From DASRHY01 sp046765875 (GTDB lineage: Bacteria > Actinomycetota > Actinomycetes > Propionibacteriales > Kribbellaceae): a stretch of DNA of 9,373 bases. The stretch spans positions 1 to 9,373 of the forward strand of contig JBKPSJ010000327.1 of NCBI GenBank assembly GCA_046765875.1. Reading direction: 5' to 3'. The notes beneath the pieces are model-generated. The model did not search any database. It saw only the letters and a program-made list of their open reading frames with translations, and was not told the origin of the DNA. The translations under genes were made by a program, and so were the position numbers. Of this stretch, positions 1-6,516 are shown one piece after another. Numbering within the stretch: the stretch's first letter is position 1; each line of letters starts with the position of its first letter.

Positions 1-455
1 GCGCAGTGGTGTCCAGCGCGGATGGCGACGTGGCCGCGCTGGTCGACGACGACTCCCGCTCGACTGTCGCGCTGACCGGCGCGAACCCGTCGGTGAATGT
101 CCAGCTGACCGAGCCGCGGGCGGTGCAGATGTACGCGCTCACCGGTGCGGCGCAGGCGGCCGCGCCGAGGAGCTGGACGCTGCAGGGATCGAACGACGGG
201 TCGATGTGGACGACGCTCGACCGGCGGACCGGGCAGGCTTTCGCGTTCGACAACTACACCCGGTCGTTCTCGGTCCATTCGCCGCGGGCGTTCACGGCGT
301 ACCGGATCGTGTTCGACGGCGACGCGACGCTGGGTGAGATCGAACTGCTCGGCTCCCTGCGCGGGGTCGAGCCGGGCACGCACCCGTCGAGCCAGACCCT
401 GGCGAAGCGCCCGAGTGCGACCCCGTCCCAGCCGATCGACCGCAACTACGGCTAA
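1..455 (+). CDS. C-terminal part of a discoidin-domain (F5/8 type C) secreted protein, 5' truncated
   Basis: The reading frame is open from the left edge (phase: first complete codon at 3-5) to TAA at 453-455, so only the last 150 or so residues are present and the true start lies outside the window. The visible part reads as a carbohydrate-binding discoidin / F5/8 type C fold: an ALVDDDSRSTVAL segment, a strand PSVNVQLTEPRAVQMYALT, then SWTLQGSNDGSMWTTLD, AYRIVFDG and a final GEIELLGS strand. The order W-x-L-x-GSNDG-x-x-W followed by YR-x-x-F and the closing E-L-x-G is characteristic of the family. About 30 polar, Pro/Ser/Thr-rich residues follow the domain. In actinobacteria such a domain usually ends a secreted glycoside hydrolase (for example GH92 alpha-mannosidases). 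The catalytic part is not in view, so the enzyme class is only a guess. The gene converges on the mannosyltransferase gene at 566-1798. Confidence 0.75.
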   Translation, partial: AVVSSADGDVAALVDDDSRSTVALTGANPSVNVQLTEPRAVQMYALTGAAQAAAPRSWTLQGSNDGSMWTTLDRRTGQAFAFDNYTRSFSVHSPRAFTAYRIVFDGDATLGEIELLGSLRGVEPGTHPSSQTLAKRPSATPSQPIDRNYG

Positions 456-474
456 CCCCGTCCGCTACTACCGC

Positions 475-557
475 GATCATTGGACCCAAATGGTCACGCG
501 CCGGTCGCAGACCAGCACCGGCAAGTCTGATGGCGTGACCATTTGGGTCCGATGATC
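475..557. terminator. 25-bp inverted repeat with nested hairpin between convergent genes; probable bidirectional terminator
   Basis: Arms at 475-499 and 533-557 are complementary at 24 of 25 positions. The one exception, T481 opposite G551, is still a G-U pair in plus-strand RNA. The 33-nt loop holds a second stem, GCCGGT (500-505) with ACCGGC (517-522). Each arm also has a small internal dyad, GACC-N5-GGTC. It begins 20 nt after the stop of the discoidin gene and ends 9 nt before the stop of the convergent mannosyltransferase gene, so it can terminate both transcripts. There is no U-tract, which is common for actinobacterial terminators. The arm length is well beyond what a simple terminator needs, so a dispersed palindromic repeat is the main alternative. 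Confidence 0.7.
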
Positions 558-565
558 GCCAAGAG

Positions 566-1798
566 TTAGCCCGACCAGCGGCCGGTGAAGAAGGAGGCGG
601 CCCACAGACCTGCCAACGGCAGGGCTATCGCGAGATAGAGCCTGCCGAGCCAGGGGCGGCGCTGCACCATGACCGCGAGGGCGATCCACAGCGGCCACCA
701 CAGCAGCGTCGCCCTGGTCAGTGAGATGAACCAGTACGAGGTGGCGAATGCGGCCAGCGTCGACCCCACCCAGGCCGCCTCGCCCCAGGATCGGCGCATC
801 AGCAGCCAGACCAGCAGTGCGAACCCGACCACCAGCGCGATCAGTTCGCCGCGAAACATCCAGGTCCAGTCCGTGCGGTCGGGCGGGAAGTGTCTGGAGC
901 TGGCCGCGTCGATCGTGTGCCACAGCGTGTACCAGGGCCAGGTGAACCCGCGCTGCCAGCCCTCGGCCTGCGCGCGCTGCCAGGCCAGCCAGTCGCCGTA
1001 CACGTGCTTGAGGTACGCCATGAACGCGACCAGCGGCACGGCCGGAAGGAGCAGCCAGCCGACCTTCTTCCAGTCGCGTTTGCGTGATGTGGCGAACTCG
1101 ACCAGCAGGGCGAAGATCAGGAAGATGCCGGACACGCGTACCGTGCACGCCAGCGCGACCAGGGTCGCCGCGCGTCGCCACCGTCCCTGCCGCGCCGCCA
1201 GCCAGCCAGGGAACGCGAACGCGCAGAACAGCGACTCGGTGTATGCCGCGGCCAGGAACACGGCGACCGGTGCGGCGTACCACAGCAGTGCGGCGCGCGG
1301 ACCGGACACCTGGGCGCCGAACTCATGCTCGGCCAGTCTGGCCAGTGCGACCCCGGCGACCGCGCAGGCCACCAGCGAGACCACCATCCCGGCGGCGACC
1401 GGCGGGATCCACAGCAGCCCGAGCACGTGCATCAGCACCGGCAGCCCGGGGAAGAACGCCGCCAGCGGCGCACCGCTCGGCTGGCTCGGGTCGTACCCGT
1501 ACTGGGAGATCGCCTCGAAGTGCCAGACGTCCCACTGCTTCCAGGCCCGCCACAGGTTCGGGTAGGCGTCGGACCGGTTGAACAGCAGCGGCGCCGACAG
1601 CGCCACAACCAGTAGCCCGGCCCGCGTGACCGCCCACCAGCCGAGTACCTCGCGGGTCAGCGGGTCGGCGGCCTGAGTCCGGGTGGCGCGGCGATGCGTA
1701 CGCGGACCGGGCTGGTCCGCGCCTTCGGGGCTGTCGGGGCTGCCGGCGCTCTCTGGGCTGTCGGGCCGTGGTCCCTCGGGTGGGTTCTCAGTGAGCAC
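566..1798 (-). CDS. PIG-V-like polyprenyl-phosphate-mannose mannosyltransferase (GT-C fold, membrane)
   Basis: A 410-residue integral membrane protein resembling the PIG-V / GPI-mannosyltransferase-2 family (GT76-like), which moves a mannose from a lipid-linked donor on the extracytoplasmic side. A Pro/Ser/Asp-rich cytoplasmic N-terminus (about 1-48) is followed by roughly eight to ten hydrophobic segments. Family-like motifs are WKQWDVWHFEAISQYGY (86-102; D90 is the likely acidic catalytic residue, H93 nearby), AFFPGLP (114-120), YTESLF (186-191) and R-x-SGIFL (221-227). The start is GTG at 1796-1798, with GGAG about 9 nt upstream. It overlaps the end of the GT87-type gene by 11 nt, so translation is probably coupled and the two enzymes probably share a pathway. 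Acceptor unknown: a phosphatidylinositol mannoside, lipoglycan or protein are all possible. Family assignment fairly sure; substrate is inference. Confidence 0.75.
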   Translation of the reverse strand: MLTENPPEGPRPDSPESAGSPDSPEGADQPGPRTHRRATRTQAADPLTREVLGWWAVTRAGLLVVALSAPLLFNRSDAYPNLWRAWKQWDVWHFEAISQYGYDPSQPSGAPLAAFFPGLPVLMHVLGLLWIPPVAAGMVVSLVACAVAGVALARLAEHEFGAQVSGPRAALLWYAAPVAVFLAAAYTESLFCAFAFPGWLAARQGRWRRAATLVALACTVRVSGIFLIFALLVEFATSRKRDWKKVGWLLLPAVPLVAFMAYLKHVYGDWLAWQRAQAEGWQRGFTWPWYTLWHTIDAASSRHFPPDRTDWTWMFRGELIALVVGFALLVWLLMRRSWGEAAWVGSTLAAFATSYWFISLTRATLLWWPLWIALAVMVQRRPWLGRLYLAIALPLAGLWAASFFTGRWSG

Positions 1799-3236
1799 GG
1801 ACCAGGACTCCGCCGCCGGGGTCGTCGACCAGGCCGTGCTGACGTACCGGGTCGTGCCGCGGGTCGAGGATGTCCCGGGTCACCATCGCCATCAGCCACA
1901 GGGTGCCGCCGAGCCGCAGGAACACCGCGAACCAGTAGATCTTGTCGGGCGCGTTGGTCTGACCGGGTGCGAGGAACCCGGCCAGGTGCAGCCAGACCAT
2001 CATCCAGTAGAAGACCTCGCAGAACTGCCAGATCAACCAGTCCCGCAGCACCGGCCGGGCCAGCGCCACCAGCGGCAGCAGCCAGAGCACATACTGCGGT
2101 GAGTACACCTTGTTCACCAGCAGGAACGCGGCGACGGTCAGGAACGCGAGCTGGGCGAACCGGGGCGGCTGCGGCGCCAGCAGGCCGAGCACCGCGATCC
2201 CGACACAGAAGAACACGAAGATCACCAGGCTGAGCTGGTTCACGTTGCTGAACTCGTGGTCGGCCAGCTTGAAGACGTACCAGATCGAGCCGTAGTCGCT
2301 GAGCCGCTGGTTCTTGTTGTAGTCCCAGAAGGACAGCCACTGCTCCTTGGCGAGCAGATAGACCGGGGCGTTGACAGCCACCCAGGTCGCCACGGCAGCC
2401 AAGGTCGCCATCAGCCAGGCTGAGATCTCGCGGCGCCGGATGCACACGATCAGCAGCGGCCCGAGCAGCAGGAACGGGTAGAACTTGGCCGCCGTACCGA
2501 GGCCGAGCAGGATCCCGAACAGGACCGGTCTGCCGCGCGACCAGGCCCACATCGCGACGGCGGTCAGAGCAACCGCGAACAGGTCCCAGTTGATCGTCGA
2601 GGTCAGCGCCAGCACCGGTGCCGCGGCCACGAACAGCACGTCGTTCGGCTGCCCCCGGGCCGCGCCCGGCCGTTCAGCCACACCACGCGCCGTCGCGAGG
2701 GTGAACCCGACCAGCACCAGCGCGCAGATGAACAACATCAGCACGTTGATGACGAAGAAGGTGCCGGCGGTCTGGCGTTTCAGTGCGGCACTGAAGTCAC
2801 GGTGCGGGTCGCCCGTGATCACCCAGGTGATCTTTGCGGCCACCTCCATGAACGCGCCGGTCAGAACCGGATACTCCAGCACCGGGTAGTTGCCGGTGTC
2901 GAAGTACGGCACGTTGCCCTCGGCGAAGCCGCGCTCCTGGTACAGGTAGCCGATGTCGGAGTAGCACATCGCCTTGAACGGTCGCCAGTTCTGCCGGTCC
3001 CAGCCCGCCTCCATGCACGGCGCCTTCTGCAGCACACCAAGGGCGAAGGTGATCGTGCAGACGGCCAGCGCCACCCGCAGCGGCGACCACCAGGACCGGT
3101 CCAGCCGGGCGAACCGCCCGATCGCGCCGCCGAGCCCGACCGTCAGGCCGCGGACCGCGTCGTCGGCCTGCGACGGCGCGAGCCGCTCGTCGCGCGGGTT
3201 CGGGTTCGACAGGACCGATGTCACGGCGCCCATCAT
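1788..3236 (-). CDS. GT87-type (DUF2029) polytopic membrane glycosyltransferase, Rv0051-like
   Basis: A 482-residue membrane protein with about ten or more hydrophobic segments (for example 51-69, 156-180, 200-230, 238-266, 272-292, 335-354, 360-377, 382-396). It looks like the GT87 / DUF2029 group of GT-C enzymes, which includes mycobacterial PimE and uses polyprenyl-phosphate sugars outside the membrane. Supporting motifs are CYSDIGYLY (91-99; D94 in the first external loop is the expected catalytic acid position), YPVLEYPVLTG (117-127) and NKVYSPQYVLWLLP (375-388). A homologue downstream of ponA1 is known in mycobacteria (Rv0051, from memory). The start is uncertain: tandem ATGs at 3236 and 3233 have no clear Shine-Dalgarno, and GTG at 3224 is an alternative. 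It follows the PBP gene by 82 nt and overlaps the downstream mannosyltransferase gene by 11 nt. The C-terminal 25 residues are hydrophilic and cytoplasmic. Substrate not determinable here. Confidence 0.75.
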   Translation of the reverse strand: MMGAVTSVLSNPNPRDERLAPSQADDAVRGLTVGLGGAIGRFARLDRSWWSPLRVALAVCTITFALGVLQKAPCMEAGWDRQNWRPFKAMCYSDIGYLYQERGFAEGNVPYFDTGNYPVLEYPVLTGAFMEVAAKITWVITGDPHRDFSAALKRQTAGTFFVINVLMLFICALVLVGFTLATARGVAERPGAARGQPNDVLFVAAAPVLALTSTINWDLFAVALTAVAMWAWSRGRPVLFGILLGLGTAAKFYPFLLLGPLLIVCIRRREISAWLMATLAAVATWVAVNAPVYLLAKEQWLSFWDYNKNQRLSDYGSIWYVFKLADHEFSNVNQLSLVIFVFFCVGIAVLGLLAPQPPRFAQLAFLTVAAFLLVNKVYSPQYVLWLLPLVALARPVLRDWLIWQFCEVFYWMMVWLHLAGFLAPGQTNAPDKIYWFAVFLRLGGTLWLMAMVTRDILDPRHDPVRQHGLVDDPGGGVLVRAH

Positions 3237-3255
3237 GCCGGGTCGGCGGTCGTCG

Positions 3256-3318
3256 CCGGGTCGCAGGTCGGTCTCACCCCGGTGACACCCGCGGCGGTCT
3301 CACCGCCGTGCGACCCGG
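3256..3318 (-). terminator. Stem-loops just after the PBP1 stop; putative terminator or attenuator
   Basis: Two dyads lie in the 82-nt gap between the PBP1 stop and the GT87-type start. The compact one is a 9-bp stem of 3290-3298 with 3302-3310, loop CTC and one G-U pair. An outer one pairs CCGGGTCGCA (3256-3265) with TGCGACCCGG (3309-3318), perfect over 10 bp. The two compete at 3309-3310, so they are alternative rather than simultaneous at full length. They could terminate or reduce transcription from PBP1 into the glycosyltransferase genes. No U-tract is seen, and high GC makes chance dyads common. Confidence 0.45.
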
Positions 3319-5586
3319 TCAGCCACCGCCGCCCGGCCTGGTCCTGGTCGGGAGTGGGAACGGAGTCTGGGTGGGCACGGTGAAGGTCGGCGTCTGCGAG
3401 GTCGGCGTCCGCCGGGGCTTGTGCGGCGTCTTCGTCGGCCGCGGTGGCACCGTGAACGTCGGGCTCGGCTCCTGGCTCGGCGTGAACGTCGGGGTCGAGT
3501 CGTCCCGCGGGGTCCTGGTCGGCTCCGTGTTGTCCTTCGACGGCTTTGGGAAGTCCTCCTTCGGCAGGCCCTCGTGCGCCGCCTCCATGTACGCCTTCCA
3601 CAGCCGGGCCGGGTACCGGCCGCCCTCGAACGCACGCCGGTCGCTGAACGGGTCCAGGTCGCCGCGGCCGTCCCTACCGGCCCGGTACAGAACCGCCGTC
3701 GACAACTGCGGCGTGTACCCGGAGAACCAAGAGGTCAGCGTGTCGTCGTTCGACATCTTCTTGCACTTCTTGCTGTCGGCGCCGTATTTCTTGAGGCACT
3801 GCCTGTACGCCGCGCCATGCTCGGACGCGATGCCCGCCGCCGTTCCGGTCTTGCCCGCGGACGGGCGGTCGATCTGGCTGCGCGTACCGGTGCCCTCCTC
3901 GACCACGTGCTGCAGCGCGTATGTCGTGTCGGCCGCGATCTTCGCGCTGTCGTCGCCGAACGCCGGCTGCTGGTTCGCCTTGTGCTTGTAGAGAACCTTG
4001 CCGTGCGAGTCGCGGACCTCCTGGATCACGAACACGTCGTTGTGTTGGCCCTCGTTCGCGAAGGTCGCGTACGCCGAGGCCATCTGGATCGGCGAGACGT
4101 TCGCCGTACCCATCGAGATACTGCGTACGATCTGGTTGTCGGGCAACTGCGGGATCCCGGCCGCCTCGGCCGCGTTGGCGATCTTGCGCGGGCCGTCATC
4201 CATCTGCATGGTCAGATCGGCGAACGCGGTGTTGATCGAGTCCTCGGTCGCCTTCAGCAGGTCGACCGAGCCGTGGTAGCTCTGGCCGAACTCGTTCTGG
4301 ACGGACTCGCCGTCATCGAACACGTACGGCGACGTGCCCTGGAACCGGTCGCGCAGGGTGAACCCGTCCTGCAGCCCGGCCGCCACCGCGAACGGCTTGA
4401 ACGCCGAACCCGCCTGCCCGCCGAGCCGGGCCCAGTTGAGCTGGCTCTTGAGGTAGTCGTTACCGCCGTACATCGCGACCAGCTTGCCGCTCTTCGTATC
4501 GACCGACGCGAGGCCGACGTCGAGCGGCTGCTTGGGGTTGTCGCTGCTCTTGGGCTGGGCATCTTCGCTCTGCACGGCGGCGACCGCCTTGGCCTGCAGG
4601 TCGGCATCGAAGCTGGTGATCACCCGCAGGCCGCCGCCCGCGATCTCCTCGTCGGTCAGCTTCGCCTCCGACCGCAGCCGCTCCTTGGTCATGGCGAGCA
4701 GGAAGCCCTTCGGGCCGGCGTACTTGTTGCTGTTCCGCGGCGGGATCGGCTTCGGGTAGTCCTTGCGGAGCTGCTCCTCCTGGGTGGAGGTGATGGTGCC
4801 CATCTTCTGCATGCCGTCGAGGACGTACCGGTACCGCTCGAGGATGCGTTGGTGGTTCGCCGGCTCATCGGGGTCGAACGCGGTCGGGTTGTTCAGGATC
4901 GTCGCCAGCAGTGCCGCCTCACCGGCGGTGAGCTGACTGGGCTGGTTCTTGCCATAAAATGCGATGCCGGCCGCGCGGATGCCGTATGCGCCACGGCCGT
5001 AGTAGATCGTGTTGAGGTAGTCCTCGAGGATCTGCGCCTTGTCGTCGGACCGGCTCAGTTTGATCGCGATGAACAGTTCCTTGAACTTGCGGGTGACCGT
5101 GCGCTCCTGCGTCAGGTACATCAGCTTCACGTACTGCTGAGTGATGGTCGAGCCACCCTGCAGGTCCTGGCCGCGGGCGATGTTCCAGCCGGCGCGGATC
5201 ATCGCCGACGGCTCGATGCCCGGGTTGGTCCAGAAGGTACGGTCCTCGGCCGCGATGTGGGCGTCCTGAACATACTTCGGGATGGCCTTGAGGTCGACCG
5301 ACGACCGGTTCTGCTCGGCGAACTGGCCGAGCGAAGCCTTCCCGTCGTTGTAGAACACGAACGTCGTGTTCGTCTGGAAGTCTTTGTTCGGGTCGGGTAT
5401 GTCGGTCAGCTTGTACCCGACGAAGAAGATGATGGCCAGGCCGATCACGCCGAGGAAGAACAGCGCGGCCAGCCAGCCGGCCAGGCGCACCGCCCAGTGC
5501 CTCTTGCGCCGGGGTGGTTTCGGCGCGAAGCGCCGATGACCCTCGGGCCGGTCCGCTCTGGTCTCGGGACCCAGTCCTTCGCTCAC
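3319..5586 (-). CDS. ponA: Bifunctional class A penicillin-binding protein (transglycosylase/transpeptidase), PonA1-like
   Basis: A 755-residue enzyme that polymerises lipid II into glycan strands and cross-links peptides outside the membrane. A basic cytoplasmic tail (1-31) precedes one membrane anchor (about 33-58). The GT51 domain shows ED-RTF-W-TNPG (E114 catalytic; N121 stands where many families have His), GGSTITQQ (144-151), RKFKE (166-170) and ILEDYLNTIYYGRGAYG (186-202). The transpeptidase domain has SAFK (394-397; S394 nucleophile), SIN (450-452) and KTGT (579-582), so both activities look intact. A lysine-rich insert with C597 and C608 follows KTG and could form a disulphide. The last 75 residues are a Pro/Thr-rich tail; no PASTA domain is present. 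The start is GTG at 5584-5586, with AGGAAGAGG just upstream. It is divergent from padR, as at mycobacterial ponA1. Confidence 0.95.
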   Translation of the reverse strand: MSEGLGPETRADRPEGHRRFAPKPPRRKRHWAVRLAGWLAALFFLGVIGLAIIFFVGYKLTDIPDPNKDFQTNTTFVFYNDGKASLGQFAEQNRSSVDLKAIPKYVQDAHIAAEDRTFWTNPGIEPSAMIRAGWNIARGQDLQGGSTITQQYVKLMYLTQERTVTRKFKELFIAIKLSRSDDKAQILEDYLNTIYYGRGAYGIRAAGIAFYGKNQPSQLTAGEAALLATILNNPTAFDPDEPANHQRILERYRYVLDGMQKMGTITSTQEEQLRKDYPKPIPPRNSNKYAGPKGFLLAMTKERLRSEAKLTDEEIAGGGLRVITSFDADLQAKAVAAVQSEDAQPKSSDNPKQPLDVGLASVDTKSGKLVAMYGGNDYLKSQLNWARLGGQAGSAFKPFAVAAGLQDGFTLRDRFQGTSPYVFDDGESVQNEFGQSYHGSVDLLKATEDSINTAFADLTMQMDDGPRKIANAAEAAGIPQLPDNQIVRSISMGTANVSPIQMASAYATFANEGQHNDVFVIQEVRDSHGKVLYKHKANQQPAFGDDSAKIAADTTYALQHVVEEGTGTRSQIDRPSAGKTGTAAGIASEHGAAYRQCLKKYGADSKKCKKMSNDDTLTSWFSGYTPQLSTAVLYRAGRDGRGDLDPFSDRRAFEGGRYPARLWKAYMEAAHEGLPKEDFPKPSKDNTEPTRTPRDDSTPTFTPSQEPSPTFTVPPRPTKTPHKPRRTPTSQTPTFTVPTQTPFPLPTRTRPGGGG
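3373..3498 (-). repeat. Imperfect PTFT-type repeats in the Pro/Thr-rich tail of the PBP
   Basis: Three copies of a TPTFT(V)P-like unit fall at residues 697-704 (3475-3498), 708-714 (3445-3465) and 732-738 (3373-3393), separated by basic/proline stretches such as PRPTKTPHKPRRTP. At the DNA level the plus strand shows recurring GTGAACGTCGG / GTGAAGGTCGG cores. The tail is low-complexity and probably extended in the wall. Proline/threonine tails occur on other actinobacterial PBP1 proteins, so this is a variant of a known arrangement. Confidence 0.65.
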
Positions 5587-5785
5587 GACCTCTTCCTTAA
5601 TGTTCCTACGGGGCCTACAACGTGAATGCGGCGCGGCGCAACCCCCCTAGGGTACGGGCGGCGCGGTAGCACCCCGCTCCGGATAGCGCGCCACATGCGA
5701 GCAGTGTCACTTCGCCGCCCGGCCGTGAGCGCTGCCTGTAGTCAATCCGTGCCTCTTGGTGCAACCCAGGGAATTTCGTCAGGAG
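5587..5785. promoter_or_regulatory. Divergent intergenic region: leader and promoter space of the PBP gene
   Basis: No gene is seen between the PBP start and the padR promoter. Minus-strand features are the Shine-Dalgarno AGGAAGAGG (5589-5597 on the plus strand) and an 8-bp palindrome CCCTAGGG (5645-5652) inside GTACCCTAGGGGGG. TACCCT in the latter fits a TANNNT -10 but has no convincing -35. A minus-strand TTGACT (5745-5740) fits a -35 but has no good -10 at 16-18 nt. The PBP promoter is therefore not resolved. No sigma-E-type GGAAC-N18-GTC arrangement was found. Confidence 0.35.
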
Positions 5786-5815
5786 TTGTGTGGACCTGGG
5801 TCGTCTGCCTACAGT
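5786..5815 (+). promoter_or_regulatory. Predicted padR promoter (-35 TTGTGT, -10 TACAGT)
   Basis: TTGTGT at 5786-5791 and TACAGT at 5810-5815 are separated by 18 nt, which fits a primary-sigma actinobacterial promoter with a TANNNT -10. Transcription would begin near 5822, giving a leader of about 55 nt before the padR ATG. The predicted start abuts the palindrome at 5824-5844, the layout expected for steric autorepression. This is inferred from the sequence only. Confidence 0.5.
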
Positions 5816-5823
5816 GGCAGCGC

Positions 5824-5844
5824 GATGTATCAAGCCGATACATC
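5824..5844. promoter_or_regulatory. Perfect 8-bp dyad, probable PadR operator
   Basis: GATGTATC (5824-5831) and GATACATC (5837-5844) form a perfect inverted repeat with a 5-nt spacer AAGCC. It is an AT-rich island in very GC-rich DNA. PadR family operators typically carry ATGT...ACAT half-sites, and both are present here (5825-5828 and 5840-5843, 11 nt apart; classical B. subtilis PadR sites use a shorter spacing). It sits just downstream of the predicted -10 and 32 nt before the padR start, so autoregulation of padR, and perhaps of ino1 behind it, is likely. Confidence 0.65.
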
Positions 5845-5862
5845 ATCTCGTGACACGCGGGT

Positions 5863-5869
5863 GAGGAGG
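5863..5869 (+). promoter_or_regulatory. padR ribosome binding site
   Basis: GAGGAGG lies 7 nt before the ATG at 5877-5879 and is the best Shine-Dalgarno match in the window. It fixes the padR start. Confidence 0.8.
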
Positions 5870-5876
5870 CGAGTCG

Positions 5877-6425
5877 ATGGGCACCAGGAGTGGCGTTCTC
5901 GAGCTCGCCGTGCTCGGCCTGCTGCACGAGTCACCGATGCACGGGTACGAGCTGCGCAAGCGGGTGAACGCGCAGTTCGGCTGGGGGCGGGTGCTGTCGT
6001 ACGGCTCGCTCTATCCGTGTCTGAAGACGATGCTCCGCAAGGGCCTTATCACCGCCGAGACCGGATCGGCGGATGCCAGTCGCCGGCCGAAGATCGTGTA
6101 CGCGATCACGGCCGAGGGCAAGGACGCCTTCGCGGACGCGATGAACGACGCCGGGCCGTCGGCCTGGGAGGACGACACCTTCGGGGTGCACTTCTCCTTC
6201 TTCGGCCGCACCGACCCGGCGACCCGGCTGCGGATCCTGGAGGGTCGCCGCGCGCGAATGGAGGAGCGGCTCGCGAAGCTGCGGACCGCGATGAGCCGGA
6301 CCGCCGAGCGGGTGGACCGCTACACCCTCGAACTGCAGCGGCACGGCCTGGAATCGGCCGAGCGTGAGGTGCGGTGGCTCAACGAGCTCATCGACGGCGA
6401 GCGCCGCCGGCAGGACCAGCAGTAA
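5877..6425 (+). CDS. PadR family transcriptional regulator
   Basis: A 182-residue regulator with an N-terminal PadR winged helix-turn-helix and a C-terminal helical dimerisation region of the Vir_act_alpha_C kind. The DNA-binding half carries LELAVLGLLHESPMHGYELRKR (8-29), SYGSLYPCLKTMLRKGLI (41-58) and the wing RRPKIVYAITAEGKDAF (69-85), all typical of the family. A long amphipathic part from about 115 to 175 (RLRILEGRRARMEERLAKL, then YTLELQRHGLESAEREVRWLNELI) would form the antiparallel dimer helices. Length is normal for the two-domain subgroup. It lies 91 nt upstream of ino1 on the same strand and diverges from the PBP gene. From memory the same neighbour occurs next to ino1 in M. tuberculosis (Rv0047c) and Streptomyces. 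The dyad at 5824-5844 suggests autoregulation. Ligand and full regulon are unknown. Confidence 0.9.
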   Translation: MGTRSGVLELAVLGLLHESPMHGYELRKRVNAQFGWGRVLSYGSLYPCLKTMLRKGLITAETGSADASRRPKIVYAITAEGKDAFADAMNDAGPSAWEDDTFGVHFSFFGRTDPATRLRILEGRRARMEERLAKLRTAMSRTAERVDRYTLELQRHGLESAEREVRWLNELIDGERRRQDQQ

Positions 6426-6427
6426 CC

Positions 6428-6463
6428 CAGCAGTGAAATCAGCAACGAGACCAGCAACGCAGC
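6428..6463 (+). repeat. Three imperfect 12-nt repeats in the padR-ino1 spacer
   Basis: CAGCAGTGAAAT (6428-6439), CAGCAACGAGAC (6440-6451) and CAGCAACGCAGC (6452-6463) are contiguous 12-nt units that share CAGCA, and the last two share CAGCAACG. They start directly after the padR stop, in an A-rich, comparatively GC-poor spacer of 91 nt (6426-6516) without a visible terminator. Function unknown; they may be only a low-complexity leader. Confidence 0.4.
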
Positions 6464-6503
6464 AGGAACGAACTGAAATTGCCCCCCGCAACAAACCGTC
6501 AAC

Positions 6504-6510
6504 AAAGGAG
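6504..6510 (+). promoter_or_regulatory. ino1 ribosome binding site
   Basis: AAAGGAG lies 6 nt before the ATG at 6517-6519. It decides the start: the frame stays open upstream into padR, but the protein beginning MASIRVGIVGVGN places the NAD-binding loop at the expected N-terminus. Confidence 0.85.
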
Positions 6511-6516
6511 TACCCA

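Noticed and set aside
145..555. Coding frames that run through the inverted repeat at 475-557 on both strands
   Set aside because: The similar C-termini in opposite frames arise only because the repeat reads nearly the same on both strands; the upstream parts are shadows of the flanking genes.
669..1565. Plus-strand open frame antisense to the PIG-V-like gene
   Set aside because: Ser/Ala/Thr-rich low-complexity translation without recognisable domain; a shadow of the membrane protein on the other strand.
1657..2550. Second minus-strand open frame overlapping both glycosyltransferase genes
   Set aside because: Wrong frame of the same strand, Arg/Pro/Gly-rich and without motifs, while the GT87-type frame shows membrane segments and family motifs.
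3421..5625. Very long plus-strand open frame (734 codons) antisense to the PBP gene
   Set aside because: Its Arg/Val/Leu/Asp-rich, motif-free translation is what the complement of a GC-rich coding frame gives. The minus strand carries unmistakable GT51 and transpeptidase motifs.
5740..5745. Minus-strand TTGACT as the -35 of the PBP promoter
   Set aside because: A good -35 match, but 16-18 nt downstream the sequence is CCGGGC-like with no plausible -10.
6364..6516. Upstream extension of ino1 in the same frame
   Set aside because: It would overlap padR and add a non-homologous tail before the NAD-binding loop. AAAGGAG before the ATG at 6517 marks the real start.
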